Numbered from the stretch's first letter, positions 27,059 to 35,013 are shown. The stretch: 42,699 nt of DNA from Bacillota bacterium (GCA_030705955.1 JAUZPL010000037.1:1-42699); one strand, 5' to 3'. The notes: generated from the sequence alone by a model not told the origin. Numbers and translations: made by a program.

Positions 27059-27100
27059 ACAAAAGAGGAGTTGATAAATAAAATGAACTCCTCTTTTGTT
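27059..27100 (+). terminator. Terminator of the LysM/propeller gene
   Basis: ACAAAAGAGGAGTT (27059-27072) pairs perfectly with AACTCCTCTTTTGT (27086-27099). The interval to 27277 holds no gene that I can support. Confidence 0.85.
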
Positions 27101-27277
27101 TGAAGGTATAAAAGGGGAGGAACAAATGGTCATTTGATTTATTGTAATGCAATTAGTGAACCACCGATTGCTCTAGTTACGACAATGACCCAAGGTTGTA
27201 GTTTCCAAAACCTATTTTTTATATGTTTAAAATGATAAAATAAAAAACAAGTTTATAAATATATTAAAGGTGTATAT

Positions 27278-28771
27278 ATGGAAAAATACCATTTGTTTTT
27301 AAAACGCTTGTACATGAATTACACTGTAGGTTCTTTGGTGGCAGTGTTTGGGGTTGGAGCAATCCCGATGTTTATGTCATTAAGAATAAGTTCTAAAGAT
27401 TTTCAGCTACTATTATTCATATTAATGGTTTCCACACTTGTCATGTTTTGTGCTGAGTCTATTTTCTTTATTCATCATTTAAAACCAATTAAAAGGGCAT
27501 ATGAATTAGAGTTTTTTAAGCAAGAATTCAATGAAAGAGCAATTCTACAATTATATAAATTCCCAAAATTAACCGTGGTTAGGATTTTAGGGCCTCATTA
27601 TTTAGGTTTTTCACTAACAGCGAGTATCCTATCATATTATTTAATTCAGAACAATATTTTAAAGATTCCACTGATTTATATACTATTTGCTTTTATAGCA
27701 TCTATTATTGTTGCCTCCTTGCATGCTCTCATTGAGTTTTACTTAACGTCAAGTACCATTCAGGAGGAAATAAAATATATACAAAATAGTAACGAGTCCC
27801 TTATTAAGTCAAAGGTAAAGCCTCAAGACAAACTTATCCCTATTCAAATCAAATTTAGAATTACAATTTTACTCACTGGAATTTTTCCTATCATTCTGTT
27901 TCTTCTTGCTGCTTTAGTAAAATTGACTGCATACCATGGAATGGATGTTATGAGTTTTCTAAAATGGGCAGCAGCCATTTTGATCATAACGATATTTTTC
28001 TCTATCGTTATCTCAACCTTAATGGCAAAAGATATAGAAAAGCCCATACATAGGCTAGAACAATTAATGAAAGAGGTAGAAGGGCAAAATTATTCAATAG
28101 AAAAGAATAATGTATATTTAGATGAATTTTCAAACTTGTTTCAGGGATTTAACCATATGATTTTAGAAATAAATGAAAGAGAACAAAAGAATAAATTATT
28201 AATTAATAGTTTTTTAACTGTCTTGTCCACAGCATTGGATGCAAGAGACCCCTACACATCCGGTCATTCCGTAAGAGTTGCAGATTTTTCTCACAAAATC
28301 GGAGTTGAAATGGGTCTACCAATGAGTGAAGTTGATTTGTTGTTTAAAACCGCATTGTTACATGATATAGGAAAAATTGGAGTTCCTGACCGTGTATTGT
28401 TAAAGGATGGGAAATTAACGGACGAAGAATTTGCCTATATCAAGGCCCATCCGGAAATAGGAGAAAAGATTTTAAAGCAGGTAAATCCGGAAAGTGAGAT
28501 AAAAAACTTGCTTCCAGGTGTAAGGTCCCATCACGAACGTATAGATGGCAAAGGATATCCCGATAGGCTTAATGGTGATGAAATTCCATTGTTTGGGCGT
28601 ATTATAGCTGTTGCAGATTCATATGATGCAATGACATCTGATAGACCTTACCGAAAAGGAATGCCACATTCGAAAGCAGTAGCAATCCTTTTGGATGGAA
28701 GTGGAACACAATGGGATTCGGAAATAGTAATTGCTTTTATACAATGTTTGGAGCAGACAAGCACATTCTAG
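27278..28771 (+). CDS. Membrane HD-GYP domain protein (putative c-di-GMP phosphodiesterase)
   Basis: A 497-residue protein with about six N-terminal membrane helices in two groups (about 15-70 and 105-145, then 195-250), a HAMP-like linker (about 250-305) and a C-terminal HD-GYP domain. Catalytic motifs are intact: HSVRVADFS, HDIGKIG (His362/Asp363), HPEIG, RSHHERIDGKGYP (GYP at 426-428), AVADSYDAMTSDRPYR. HD-GYP proteins hydrolyse c-di-GMP or related dinucleotides; the sensor signal is unknown. The ATG follows AAAGGTG. The glycosyltransferase gene begins 27 bp downstream, suggesting a shared transcript. Confidence 0.93.
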   Translation: MEKYHLFLKRLYMNYTVGSLVAVFGVGAIPMFMSLRISSKDFQLLLFILMVSTLVMFCAESIFFIHHLKPIKRAYELEFFKQEFNERAILQLYKFPKLTVVRILGPHYLGFSLTASILSYYLIQNNILKIPLIYILFAFIASIIVASLHALIEFYLTSSTIQEEIKYIQNSNESLIKSKVKPQDKLIPIQIKFRITILLTGIFPIILFLLAALVKLTAYHGMDVMSFLKWAAAILIITIFFSIVISTLMAKDIEKPIHRLEQLMKEVEGQNYSIEKNNVYLDEFSNLFQGFNHMILEINEREQKNKLLINSFLTVLSTALDARDPYTSGHSVRVADFSHKIGVEMGLPMSEVDLLFKTALLHDIGKIGVPDRVLLKDGKLTDEEFAYIKAHPEIGEKILKQVNPESEIKNLLPGVRSHHERIDGKGYPDRLNGDEIPLFGRIIAVADSYDAMTSDRPYRKGMPHSKAVAILLDGSGTQWDSEIVIAFIQCLEQTSTF

Positions 28772-28798
28772 ACAACATTTCACTTAAGGAGTGGTATT

Positions 28799-29995
28799 AT
28801 GGCTCGAGTTTTATTTATTAATGGTGGATCAGAAGGACATGTCAATCCAACTATTGGAGTTGTCGAAGAGCTTATTTCGCGTGGAGAAGAGGTAGTGTAC
28901 TTTACGATAGCGGATTTTCGGGAACGTATGGAGAAGACTGGAGCTACTGTAAGAACAATTGATCGTGAAAAATTTATAAAAGCGTTTATCTTAGGTGGAA
29001 GAAATTATTTACTCGAAAGAATCAACGGTCTATTGCATACTGCAGATATCATGATACCTAGTGTTCTTGAGCAAATTGAAGGAGAACATTTTGATTATAT
29101 TATCCATGATTCCATGTTTGGGTGTGGACGCTTACTTGCACAAATACTTAACCTTCCGGCCATTAATTCTTGCACTTCTTTTGCACAAACAAAAACAACA
29201 TTTGATAAAATGCTGGAACATCTTTCAAAAAATATTCCATCAGAAATTGTTAAAACAATGAATGATGATTTTCAAAACCTGACAGCAAAAATAAAAGAAA
29301 AATATAGCGTTGAAATCCATACTCCTTATGAAGTTTTTTGTAACCCCGCACCACTTACAATTGTTTATACAACGAGGGAATTTCAACCATTTGGAGAAAC
29401 ATTTGACCAAACTTATAAATTCGTGGGTCCATCTATCACTTTTCGATCAACGCAAAATAACCTTGACCTTACTGCAATAAGGAGGAATAGCCTAATTTAC
29501 ATTTCATTAGGTACTGTTTTTAACCAAGCTTTGGATTTCTATAAGCTTTGTTTTAAGGTATTTGGAAACACAGATCATACCATTGTCATGTCTATCGGGG
29601 AAAAGGTTCAAATATCTGATTTGGGGGAGATTCCTAAAAACTTCATTGTCAAAAATTATGTTCCACAAACTGAGGTGCTGAAATACACTAGGGTTTTTAT
29701 CACACATGGCGGAATGAACAGTACCAATGAAGGTCTCTATTACGGGGTTCCATTAATTGTAATTCCACAAAACGCTGATCAGCCGATTATTGCGGAGCAA
29801 GTAGCCAATCTGGGAACCGGTATTAAACTAGATATGCACAGCTTGACTGAAAATCGGCTACGTGAAGCAGTAGATCATGTGTTAAGCGACCAATCTTTCC
29901 ATGAATCTGTTGCAAATATAAGTGAATCCTTTCAAAAGTCGGGTGGATATCGCAGGGCTGTTGATGAGATTTTCAAATTTAAGAAAGGAATATGA
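28799..29995 (+). CDS. Macrolide-type UDP-glycosyltransferase (YjiC/YdhE/YojK family)
   Basis: A 398-residue GT1-family enzyme. The N domain starts VLFINGGSEGHVNPTIG. The C domain has SLGTVFNQ, and the donor-binding THGGMNSTNEGLYYGVPLIV with PQNADQP. B. subtilis relatives glycosylate flavonoids, macrolides and other hydrophobic acceptors; the natural acceptor here is unknown. AAGGAGTGG precedes the ATG. It probably follows the HD-GYP gene in one transcript and ends at a strong terminator. Confidence 0.9.
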   Translation: MARVLFINGGSEGHVNPTIGVVEELISRGEEVVYFTIADFRERMEKTGATVRTIDREKFIKAFILGGRNYLLERINGLLHTADIMIPSVLEQIEGEHFDYIIHDSMFGCGRLLAQILNLPAINSCTSFAQTKTTFDKMLEHLSKNIPSEIVKTMNDDFQNLTAKIKEKYSVEIHTPYEVFCNPAPLTIVYTTREFQPFGETFDQTYKFVGPSITFRSTQNNLDLTAIRRNSLIYISLGTVFNQALDFYKLCFKVFGNTDHTIVMSIGEKVQISDLGEIPKNFIVKNYVPQTEVLKYTRVFITHGGMNSTNEGLYYGVPLIVIPQNADQPIIAEQVANLGTGIKLDMHSLTENRLREAVDHVLSDQSFHESVANISESFQKSGGYRRAVDEIFKFKKGI

Positions 29996-30024
29996 AAAAA
30001 AAACCCTTTTCAGGGTTTTTTTTA
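29996..30024 (+). terminator. Terminator of the glycosyltransferase gene
   Basis: AAAAACCCT-TTTC-AGGGTTTTTTTT starts directly after the stop codon. Confidence 0.85.
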
Positions 30025-30045
30025 TTTTGGGCGAGTATTTAGATC

Positions 30046-30162
30046 TTAATAAAAACAAACTGCTCCGATAATAATTAATAATATGAACAATACTACGATT
30101 AAAGCGAATCCTCCTCCGTATCCGAATCCGCCGCCATATCCAAATCCACCACAACCATACAT
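30046..30162 (-). CDS. YjcZ-family sporulation peptide, copy 1
   Basis: A 38-residue peptide with a Gly/Phe/Tyr-rich head ([12 protein letters not shown]) followed by one hydrophobic helix ([19 protein letters not shown]). This is the YjcZ/sporulation-peptide pattern, common in Bacilli and found in spores. AAAGGAG precedes the ATG on the minus strand. It forms a tandem pair with the next gene, sharing the [16 protein letters not shown] core. Confidence 0.85.
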   Translation of the reverse strand: MYGCGGFGYGGGFGYGGGFALIVVLFILLIIIGAVCFY

Positions 30163-30192
30163 AGTAATTGCTCCTTTCTTTTAGTTTATAAC

Positions 30193-30297
30193 TTAATAAA
30201 ATCCGCCTACAAAAGATGCTCCGATAATAATGAGTAAAATAAAGAGCACGACGATTAAAGCAAATCCACCGCCGCCACCAAATCCGACACCATCCAT
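30193..30297 (-). CDS. YjcZ-family sporulation peptide, copy 2
   Basis: A 34-residue peptide with head MDGVGFGGGGG, the same hydrophobic core as copy 1, and the typical SFVGGFY end of the family. GGGAGG lies upstream at good spacing. The 30-bp gap to copy 1 suggests one transcript or a recent tandem duplication. A sporulation-sigma promoter may lie in the AT-rich stretch near 30330-30345, but the match is weak. The remaining stretch to 30523 holds no gene that I can support. Confidence 0.87.
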   Translation of the reverse strand: MDGVGFGGGGGFALIVVLFILLIIIGASFVGGFY

Positions 30298-30523
30298 TTT
30301 TTTAACCTCCCTACTTTAACTATCTCTACATACTATGATATAAATCCAAATTTGGCAGGGCTCCTAAAAAATTTTGGTGGATGGGCTAAAGAAAAGAGCC
30401 GCCCTTTTCATGCACTCATAAGGTTCGGAGAAAAAAGTAAAATTTTCTTTTGATCAACGGCTGTGGGATGGCGACAAATTAATTCCTTTAGGTTTGGTTA
30501 AGAGGGTTTTCGTTTTGTGTTAT

Positions 30524-30736
30524 TTAATTTTTTGTGAGATTACGTACTGGTGCCTGCATTGGAACAGAAGGTGGTTGTAAAAGATGAACTTGAGTTTCTC
30601 CTACTGTAGTATAACCAGCTGGAGGAGCCTCTGAAATACTACCAGCACCCACACCAATTTGCAAAACACCAGTATTGGATATAATACCGATTTTCAAAAA
30701 ACGGATGTTGAATTTTTGTTTGAGATTATGATCCAT
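30524..30736 (-). CDS. GerP-like spore germination protein
   Basis: A 70-residue protein whose IRFLKIGIISNTGVLQIGVG segment matches the GerPB/GerPD-type signature (IGxxSxSSVxQIG). GerP proteins sit in the inner coat and help germinants pass to the receptors. Here it is not in a gerPABCDEF operon, so it is probably a stand-alone paralogue. It ends in a Pro/Gln-rich tail. I start at ATG 30736, where GTGGGTGAT is upstream; a longer reading from 30751 lacks a site. Confidence 0.75.
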   Translation of the reverse strand: MDHNLKQKFNIRFLKIGIISNTGVLQIGVGAGSISEAPPAGYTTVGETQVHLLQPPSVPMQAPVRNLTKN

Positions 30737-30773
30737 ATTAATCACCCACATTGATTATATGTGTTAGTGAAGA

Positions 30774-30800
30774 AAAAAAACCACTTAGAGTGGTTTTTTA
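30774..30800. terminator. Bidirectional terminator next to the SASP-like gene
   Basis: CCACT-TAG-AGTGG (30781-30793) is flanked by A-run and T-run. On the minus strand it follows the stop codon of the SASP-like gene directly. Confidence 0.75.
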
Positions 30801-30956
30801 ATCGCGCATTGCTCCTGCCTCTCGGGAAGTCATTGATCCTTGTCCTTCGCTTACATCCTTTTGAATTTCCTCTTTTACTTTTTGCGCATTAGTTCCAGCA
30901 AATTCTGGTTTCGTAATTGAACTCAAATTCACTTTTGCTTTTTGGTCTTGTTGCAT
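30798..30956 (-). CDS. Small acid-soluble spore protein-like peptide (gamma-type resemblance)
   Basis: A 52-residue hydrophilic peptide rich in Gln, Lys, Glu and Ser. The central KPEFAGTNAQKVKEEIQKD resembles the EFA(S/G)xTNxQxVK repeat of gamma-type SASPs, where the germination protease cuts. There is only one such repeat, rather than two as in classical SspE, and the C-terminal SMTSREAGAMRD is unusual. GAGGTGGG precedes the ATG on the minus strand. Location beside YjcZ and GerP-like genes supports a spore role. The family assignment is tentative. Confidence 0.65.
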   Translation of the reverse strand: MQQDQKAKVNLSSITKPEFAGTNAQKVKEEIQKDVSEGQGSMTSREAGAMRD

Positions 30957-31120
30957 ATAAGCCCACCTCAATTTATTGTTTAATCACTTTATTATTTACA
31001 CAAAAATATTTAGGTATCCCAAGGAACCTGTTAGAAAAAACACCATAAAAATCAAGGATAAATTGATTTTAAAGAATAGAAATTTTATGTATAATTATAA
31101 ATTAAAGGGGGTGCTTACAG

Positions 31121-31213
31121 ATGGAGAATCATATAAGATTGTCTGGTACTTCTTCCACTCATGCAAAGCCTATTATTGGAAAGGCGATACTTTGCATGGG
31201 GCGAAACATTTAA
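31121..31213 (+). CDS. Possible 30-residue peptide upstream of the CD3324-type gene
   Basis: The ATG lies 7 bases after an excellent Shine-Dalgarno, AAAGGGGGTG (31105-31113 area), and TATAAT is at 31090-31095. The peptide (MENHIRLSGTSSTHAKPIIG, then KAILCMGRNI) has no recognised family. Its mRNA can fold through ATGCAAAGCCT (31161-31171) with AGGC (31182-31185) and TTTGCAT (31191-31197). It might be a leader peptide, a small gene or chance. In another frame, a GTG at 31111 opens a longer reading that ends in TTGA overlapping the next start. Confidence 0.35.
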   Translation: MENHIRLSGTSSTHAKPIIGKAILCMGRNI

Positions 31214-31292
31214 GTTTATCGCTGAAACAAGCTTTTCTAATCTTTGGCTTTGTACCTTATTTTTTAAAACTCAAAATAAGGGGCGGGCAAAA

Positions 31293-31562
31293 TTGAAATA
31301 TATTAATGCAAATAAAGTTTTACCTGAAAAGCTAATCATGGAAATCCAAAAATATGTCCAGGGGGAAACTCTTTACATTCCTAAACTAGAAACGGAATAT
31401 CGGAAATGGGGAACATTAAGTGGCGGGAGAAGGCTGCTTGATCGTCGTAATGCTGCCATTAGAAATTCTTTTATTAGCGGCAAAAGTATCCATCAACTAG
31501 CTCAGGAATATTACCTCTCAACTGAAACTATTAAGAAGATTATTTATTCACATAAAAGGTAA
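31293..31562 (+). CDS. CD3324-family small DNA-binding protein
   Basis: An 89-residue protein with the full CD3324-type pattern: KYINANKVLPEKLI at the start, QKYVQGETLYIPK, then WGTLSGGRRLLDRRN and a C-terminal helix-turn-helix (SIHQLAQEYYLSTETIKKIIY). Related to Mor-like activators, it is presumably a transcriptional regulator of unknown target. I choose TTG at 31293: the family begins here, and AAGGGGCGGG lies about 8 bases upstream. The longer in-frame extension to 31161 adds unrelated sequence. A strong terminator follows. Confidence 0.82.
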   Translation: MKYINANKVLPEKLIMEIQKYVQGETLYIPKLETEYRKWGTLSGGRRLLDRRNAAIRNSFISGKSIHQLAQEYYLSTETIKKIIYSHKR

Positions 31563-31565
31563 ACA

Positions 31566-31602
31566 AAAAGCATTGATGAAAATCTTCATCAATGCTTTTT
31601 TG
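31566..31602 (+). terminator. Terminator of the CD3324-type gene
   Basis: GCATTGATGAA-AATC-TTCATCAATGC with flanking A and T runs (31570-31601); an 11-bp stem. Confidence 0.9.
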
Positions 31603-31703
31603 TGTAAAAAACATTTCTAAATCATCTTCTACATTTTAGAAGCTCCTTGTATTTTGTAAAATAAGGGTAAAGAGACGACTGCAGATTGGAGAGACACCAC
31701 CTG

Positions 31704-32354
31704 ATGACAGAAAAATTTATTAGAAATGAACATTTAAATTTTATAAAAAAACAGATTGCCTTGATTAAAGATAGTGCCAAAAAAAATGTACCCCCAACCG
31801 TGTTGGCAGCTGTGATTGAGTTAGCCAATGCAAAAATCTTGGACCTTTTTCCAAATATATCAATGGATCAACAAGAACTACTGGATCTTTCCAGGCTGAA
31901 AACAGATAACGAGTATGTGCAATATATTCAGCGTCTTTCAAGCTTTTTATTACCCTTTCCGAAACTCACAGAGCCTCAACTGAAAAAGATGTTTCCGAAA
32001 AATAAAAAATTAAAGCTTCCAGATTTATCAAAAATAGACCTTAGCCATTTGACCTATTTAAGCTGGAACGATCTAGGATCCAATAAAAAATTTATTGTAT
32101 ATGAGCTAGATGGAAAAATGGTTGGTATTGAATGCAGGTTTATAACCACCAGCAAAAAAAATATTTGTTCCTTCTGTAATTCTTTTAGTGAAGTTACTTA
32201 TTTTTCTACCGTAACAAAAGCAAAAAAATCTAACAATCCGGATTACTACAAGTCTATCGGTAATCTTATTTGTGCCGATAGCAGCGAATGCAATAAAAAA
32301 ATATCCAATGTCGATTATTTAACAACTTTTCTTAAAGACTCCTTATTAATGTAA
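31704..32354 (+). CDS. FusB/FusC-family EF-G-binding protein
   Basis: A 216-residue protein. The N-terminal helical part (about 1-80) and C-terminal treble-clef zinc finger with C155-x2-C158 and C190/C196 match FusB/FusC-type proteins. Staphylococcal FusB frees EF-G from fusidic acid-stalled ribosomes; chromosomal homologues are widespread in Bacilli, and their normal role is less clear. LTYLSWNDLGSNKKFIVYE fits the EF-G-contact domain. ATG 31704 has GGAGAG at 31688-31693. The upstream TTG at 31686 is inside that site. Any resistance phenotype is inference. Confidence 0.85.
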   Translation: MTEKFIRNEHLNFIKKQIALIKDSAKKNVPPTVLAAVIELANAKILDLFPNISMDQQELLDLSRLKTDNEYVQYIQRLSSFLLPFPKLTEPQLKKMFPKNKKLKLPDLSKIDLSHLTYLSWNDLGSNKKFIVYELDGKMVGIECRFITTSKKNICSFCNSFSEVTYFSTVTKAKKSNNPDYYKSIGNLICADSSECNKKISNVDYLTTFLKDSLLM

Positions 32355-32355
32355 A

Positions 32356-32421
32356 AAACGGAAGCCATCTCTTTACATTCACATAAGTGTTTATGTAATC
32401 ATGGCTATCCGTTCTTTTTTT
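32356..32421. terminator. Bidirectional terminator, long imperfect stem
   Basis: ACGGA-A-GCCAT pairs with ATGGC-TA-TCCGT, and an inner TTACAT/ATGTAA extends it. Both ends carry A/T runs. It separates the convergent FusB-like and ACP genes. Confidence 0.82.
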
Positions 32422-32647
32422 ATTTCTTATCAATATAGTTTACAACATCACCAACAGTTTGAAGCGTCGCAGCAACTTTGTCACTGATTTCAATTGCGAA
32501 TTCGTCTTCAATCTCCATGGTCAAGTTTACCATATCAAGCGAATCTGCTTTGAAGTTATCCTTAAATGATGCTTCTAGGTTGATTTGATCCATTTTGACA
32601 CCCAGTTTGTCAGCGATAATAGGTTTTAGTTTTTCAAATGTGGTCAT
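32420..32647 (-). CDS. Acyl carrier protein, orphan copy
   Basis: A 75-residue acidic helical protein with the phosphopantetheine site ADSLDMVNL (Ser36). The usual DSLDxVEL motif has Asn in place of Glu, and the N-terminal ADKLGVKMDQI is near-typical. The housekeeping acpP normally sits between fabG and rnc; here the gene is alone, so it is probably an extra ACP for a dedicated acyl-transfer route. No ketosynthase, synthetase or phosphopantetheinyl transferase is nearby. The ATG follows TAGGAGGATG on the minus strand. Confidence 0.92.
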   Translation of the reverse strand: MTTFEKLKPIIADKLGVKMDQINLEASFKDNFKADSLDMVNLTMEIEDEFAIEISDKVAATLQTVGDVVNYIDKK

Positions 32648-32782
32648 TAGGCATCCTCCTAATTATTTCATAACCACCATTATAACAGTTTAATTCGAAA
32701 CATAAAATATAAAAGTATTACCAATATAGAGCATTTCAGTTGAAATATCAAAACTGAACCCAATGGAACATCTCTATTCCAA

Positions 32783-33859
32783 TTAAATTACTCCCTTCTC
32801 AATTACTGTGTATGATGCTACTGGAAATAAAAGTGTAAAGGTTGTTCCTTTTCCGATTTCACTTTCTACTTTTATTTTCCCGTTCATGGCCTTCATAATA
32901 CTATAAACAACCATCATCCCAAGGCCTGTCCCTTTTTCTTTTGAGGAAAAGTATGGTTCCCCAAGACGTCTAATCTGATCCTTAGTCATTCCATCACCAG
33001 TGTCGGATATACGTACAGCAACTATTTCTTTTAACGAAACTATTTCTACTTTTAGTATTCCACCTTTTGACATGGCTTCAATAGAATTTTTTAAAATATT
33101 AAGTAAACATTGGTGTAAATGATTACGGTTCCCTTCAAGGCTATATTTTTTTACTGTTTCAGGAGGAAAAACTAACTCTAAAAATACGCTATTCATATTT
33201 GCCATTGGTAATATGATTTCAACAACTTTTTGTATTTCTTCCTTAAGGCCAAACCTTTCTTTCTTTTCAAAATGTGGCTTTGCAAAAGTCAGGTAACTCT
33301 GAATAATTGCTTCAGCATGGTCTAGTTCATAAAGGGCAGTCTTTGCATATTCTAATCTCTTATCGGAGTCTAATTCTTTCTCTAATAGCAATTGTAAAAA
33401 ACCTCTTGTAACAGAAATGGGGTTTCTCACTTCATGCCCAAATGATGCAGCTAAATGACTTACAATTTGAGTCTTTTCAGCTTTAATTAATTCCAGATTT
33501 ATTTTTTTAATTTTGTTGGTTAACAAACCTATGGTCAAAGCAATTCCGAAGCTTATGCTTGCAGCTACTAATACAAAAAAATAATTTTTATGGTTGAAGT
33601 CATGGCTATGGTGATGTTCCAAAATTAATTCCCAAAATAATTCTGTTAAAAATGATATGAAGGCAGAGGACAATCCGCCCCACACCCCTAAATAATAAGA
33701 AAATATAAAGGCAGGGATGATATACACAAACCATATGAGCTCGGAATCACCGTCAGCACTGTCCAACAGGAATGGAACAAAATAGATGAATAAAGTTAAA
33801 ATCCAAATAGGAAAAGGTATAATTTTGAATTTGAGAAAAAGTTGGTTTAATTTCATCAT
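32783..33859 (-). CDS. Membrane sensor histidine kinase, KinB-like, orphan
   Basis: A 358-residue kinase with about four membrane helices (residues 15-31, 42-58, 60-80, 92-114), a HisKA domain with phospho-accepting His142 in SFGHEVRNPISV, and an HATPase domain (NILKNSIEA, DTGDGM, GTGLGM). The HEVRNP box and absence of PAS or HAMP resemble Bacillus sporulation kinases of the KinB type, which feed phosphate to Spo0F. A His-rich stretch, EHHHSHDFNH (81-90), lies between helices 3 and 4 and could bind metal. No response regulator is adjacent. The ATG at 33859 is preceded by GGAGGG. Confidence 0.9.
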   Translation of the reverse strand: MMKLNQLFLKFKIIPFPIWILTLFIYFVPFLLDSADGDSELIWFVYIIPAFIFSYYLGVWGGLSSAFISFLTELFWELILEHHHSHDFNHKNYFFVLVAASISFGIALTIGLLTNKIKKINLELIKAEKTQIVSHLAASFGHEVRNPISVTRGFLQLLLEKELDSDKRLEYAKTALYELDHAEAIIQSYLTFAKPHFEKKERFGLKEEIQKVVEIILPMANMNSVFLELVFPPETVKKYSLEGNRNHLHQCLLNILKNSIEAMSKGGILKVEIVSLKEIVAVRISDTGDGMTKDQIRRLGEPYFSSKEKGTGLGMMVVYSIMKAMNGKIKVESEIGKGTTFTLLFPVASYTVIEKGVI

Positions 33860-33909
33860 AATCTGTTCCCTCCAATGCTATGACAATAGTAACATAAAGT
33901 CTTATCTGG

Positions 33910-33937
33910 AAAATATTTAAAGGTTATTTTTTGTCAA
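33910..33937 (-). promoter_or_regulatory. Candidate promoter of the sensor kinase
   Basis: On the minus strand, TTGACA (33937-33932) and TATTTT (33915-33910) are spaced 16 bp. The -35 is a perfect consensus and the -10 is fair. Confidence 0.45.
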
Positions 33938-34000
33938 TATGACACAGAAAAGTCAAAACTTGTTAACAATTTAAGCGACTTAAAGCTTTTTTGGAAAAAC

Positions 34001-34034
34001 AAAAAAAGAAGCGAAATCTCTCTCGCTTCCTTTT
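34001..34034. terminator. Terminator of the DoxX gene
   Basis: GAAGCGA (34008-34014) pairs with TCGCTTC (34023-34029). The minus strand continues into TTTTTTTG, fitting the end of the DoxX transcript; a T-run also exists on the plus side. Confidence 0.82.
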
Positions 34035-34123
34035 TCAAAATCCACTGGCCTAGATTTATAGTGTGATTTTATTAACCTTTGGATCTTTGGGTAACATGTT
34101 TTGTCTTTAATATTTTTTTACAG

Positions 34124-34645
34124 TTAAGCACGTTGTCTAATAGCATCAATATTATTTCTTTTAGCTGTATATTTGCGAATGAATGGAACCACCCAACTGT
34201 CTAAACCGATTCGACCTGCATTGAATCCGGCAGCGAGAATGATGACACCAAGTAAAATGTCTAATGGATTGCTAGAAACAACACCAGCCATGACGTAAGA
34301 GAAGTTCATTACTAGGCCAAAGAATGCAGCAGCTGTAGTTAGGCAACCGAGGATTAAGCCTAATCCTACTAAAAATTCACCTAAAGGAACGATTGTGTTA
34401 AAAAGATGTGCGTTTGGAAGAGCGAATCCTTTTAAGAAAGCAAGGTAAGTAGGATATTCAATTGCTTTTACTGGGCTGAGAACTGGATGTTGGGTGACTC
34501 CCATTAAGAATCCAGTGGCATCGAATGGTTTAGGACCGGTTAGTTTTTCCCAGCCAGCCATCAGAAACTCATACCCGACATATAAGCGAATGAGTGTAAG
34601 AAGATAGCTTGCAACTTTGTTCTCTCTTAAAAATTTGTTAAACAT
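34124..34645 (-). CDS. DoxX-family membrane protein
   Basis: A 173-residue protein with four membrane helices. LIRLYVGYEFLMAGWEKLTG and PLGEFLVGLGLILGCLTTAAAFFGL are typical DoxX signatures. Members take part in quinone or thiol-related redox and catechol stress functions; B. subtilis CatD is one example. The specific role here is open. The ATG has AAAGGGG upstream on the minus strand. The promoter region carries two palindromes (34685-34697, 34730-34745). It lies close to a hemerythrin gene, suggesting redox or oxygen-linked biology. Confidence 0.88.
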   Translation of the reverse strand: MFNKFLRENKVASYLLTLIRLYVGYEFLMAGWEKLTGPKPFDATGFLMGVTQHPVLSPVKAIEYPTYLAFLKGFALPNAHLFNTIVPLGEFLVGLGLILGCLTTAAAFFGLVMNFSYVMAGVVSSNPLDILLGVIILAAGFNAGRIGLDSWVVPFIRKYTAKRNNIDAIRQRA

Positions 34646-34684
34646 ATAAAGGACCCCTTTTTGGAAAATAGTATTAGTAACTTG

Positions 34685-34745
34685 ATTACACTGTAATTAT
34701 AATTCTTTTTTCTGAGGGGGGTATAACTATGTGTATAATTTCACA
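34685..34745 (-). promoter_or_regulatory. DoxX promoter region with FNR/CRP-like box and a 13-bp palindrome
   Basis: On the minus strand, TGTGA-N6-ACACA (34745-34730) is one mismatch from the FNR/CRP-type TGTGA-N6-TCACA. TATAAT at 34701-34696 is a good -10 with no matching -35, so an activator is plausible. The perfect palindrome ATTACACTGTAAT (34685-34697) overlaps the -10 end and could bind a repressor. TACTAT (34673-34668) is an alternative -10. Confidence 0.45.
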
Positions 34746-35013
34746 AAGAGTTCAAAAAGGTTTGAATATTATTTGAAGTTTTCTAAATTTAATACATTGC
34801 TAATGTTAATATTTCATATTTTATGATTTCTAAGCCCTAGAGAAATGCCTTCATGGCAGATTTCCATGCGGTTTTCCTTTTATCTATTTATAAAGGCTGT
34901 TTTCGCAAACTTTGTTGTTTTCCCCCATTACTCCAACCAAATCTGAGATTTATCCGCGAAACGATAACTTTATAGAAAGCAAAAATCTTTTAGAAAAGAA
35001 CCTAAGTAAAAAA
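34746..35013. other. Intergenic stretch without a recognisable gene
   Basis: AT-rich, with no reading frame that has both a ribosome site and a recognisable product. A weak imperfect hairpin (GAAATGCC... GGCAGATTTC, about 34841-34871) is the only structure noticed. Confidence 0.5.

Noticed and set aside
30976-31110. Upstream part of a 106-residue frame before the CD3324 gene
   Set aside because: No ribosome site at its first ATG and no recognisable domain; only the part after GTG 31111 has one.
31161-31197. Riboswitch (c-di-GMP-like GCAAAGCC motif)
   Set aside because: Only a short motif agrees; the rest of the GEMM consensus is missing. Kept as an unassigned hairpin.
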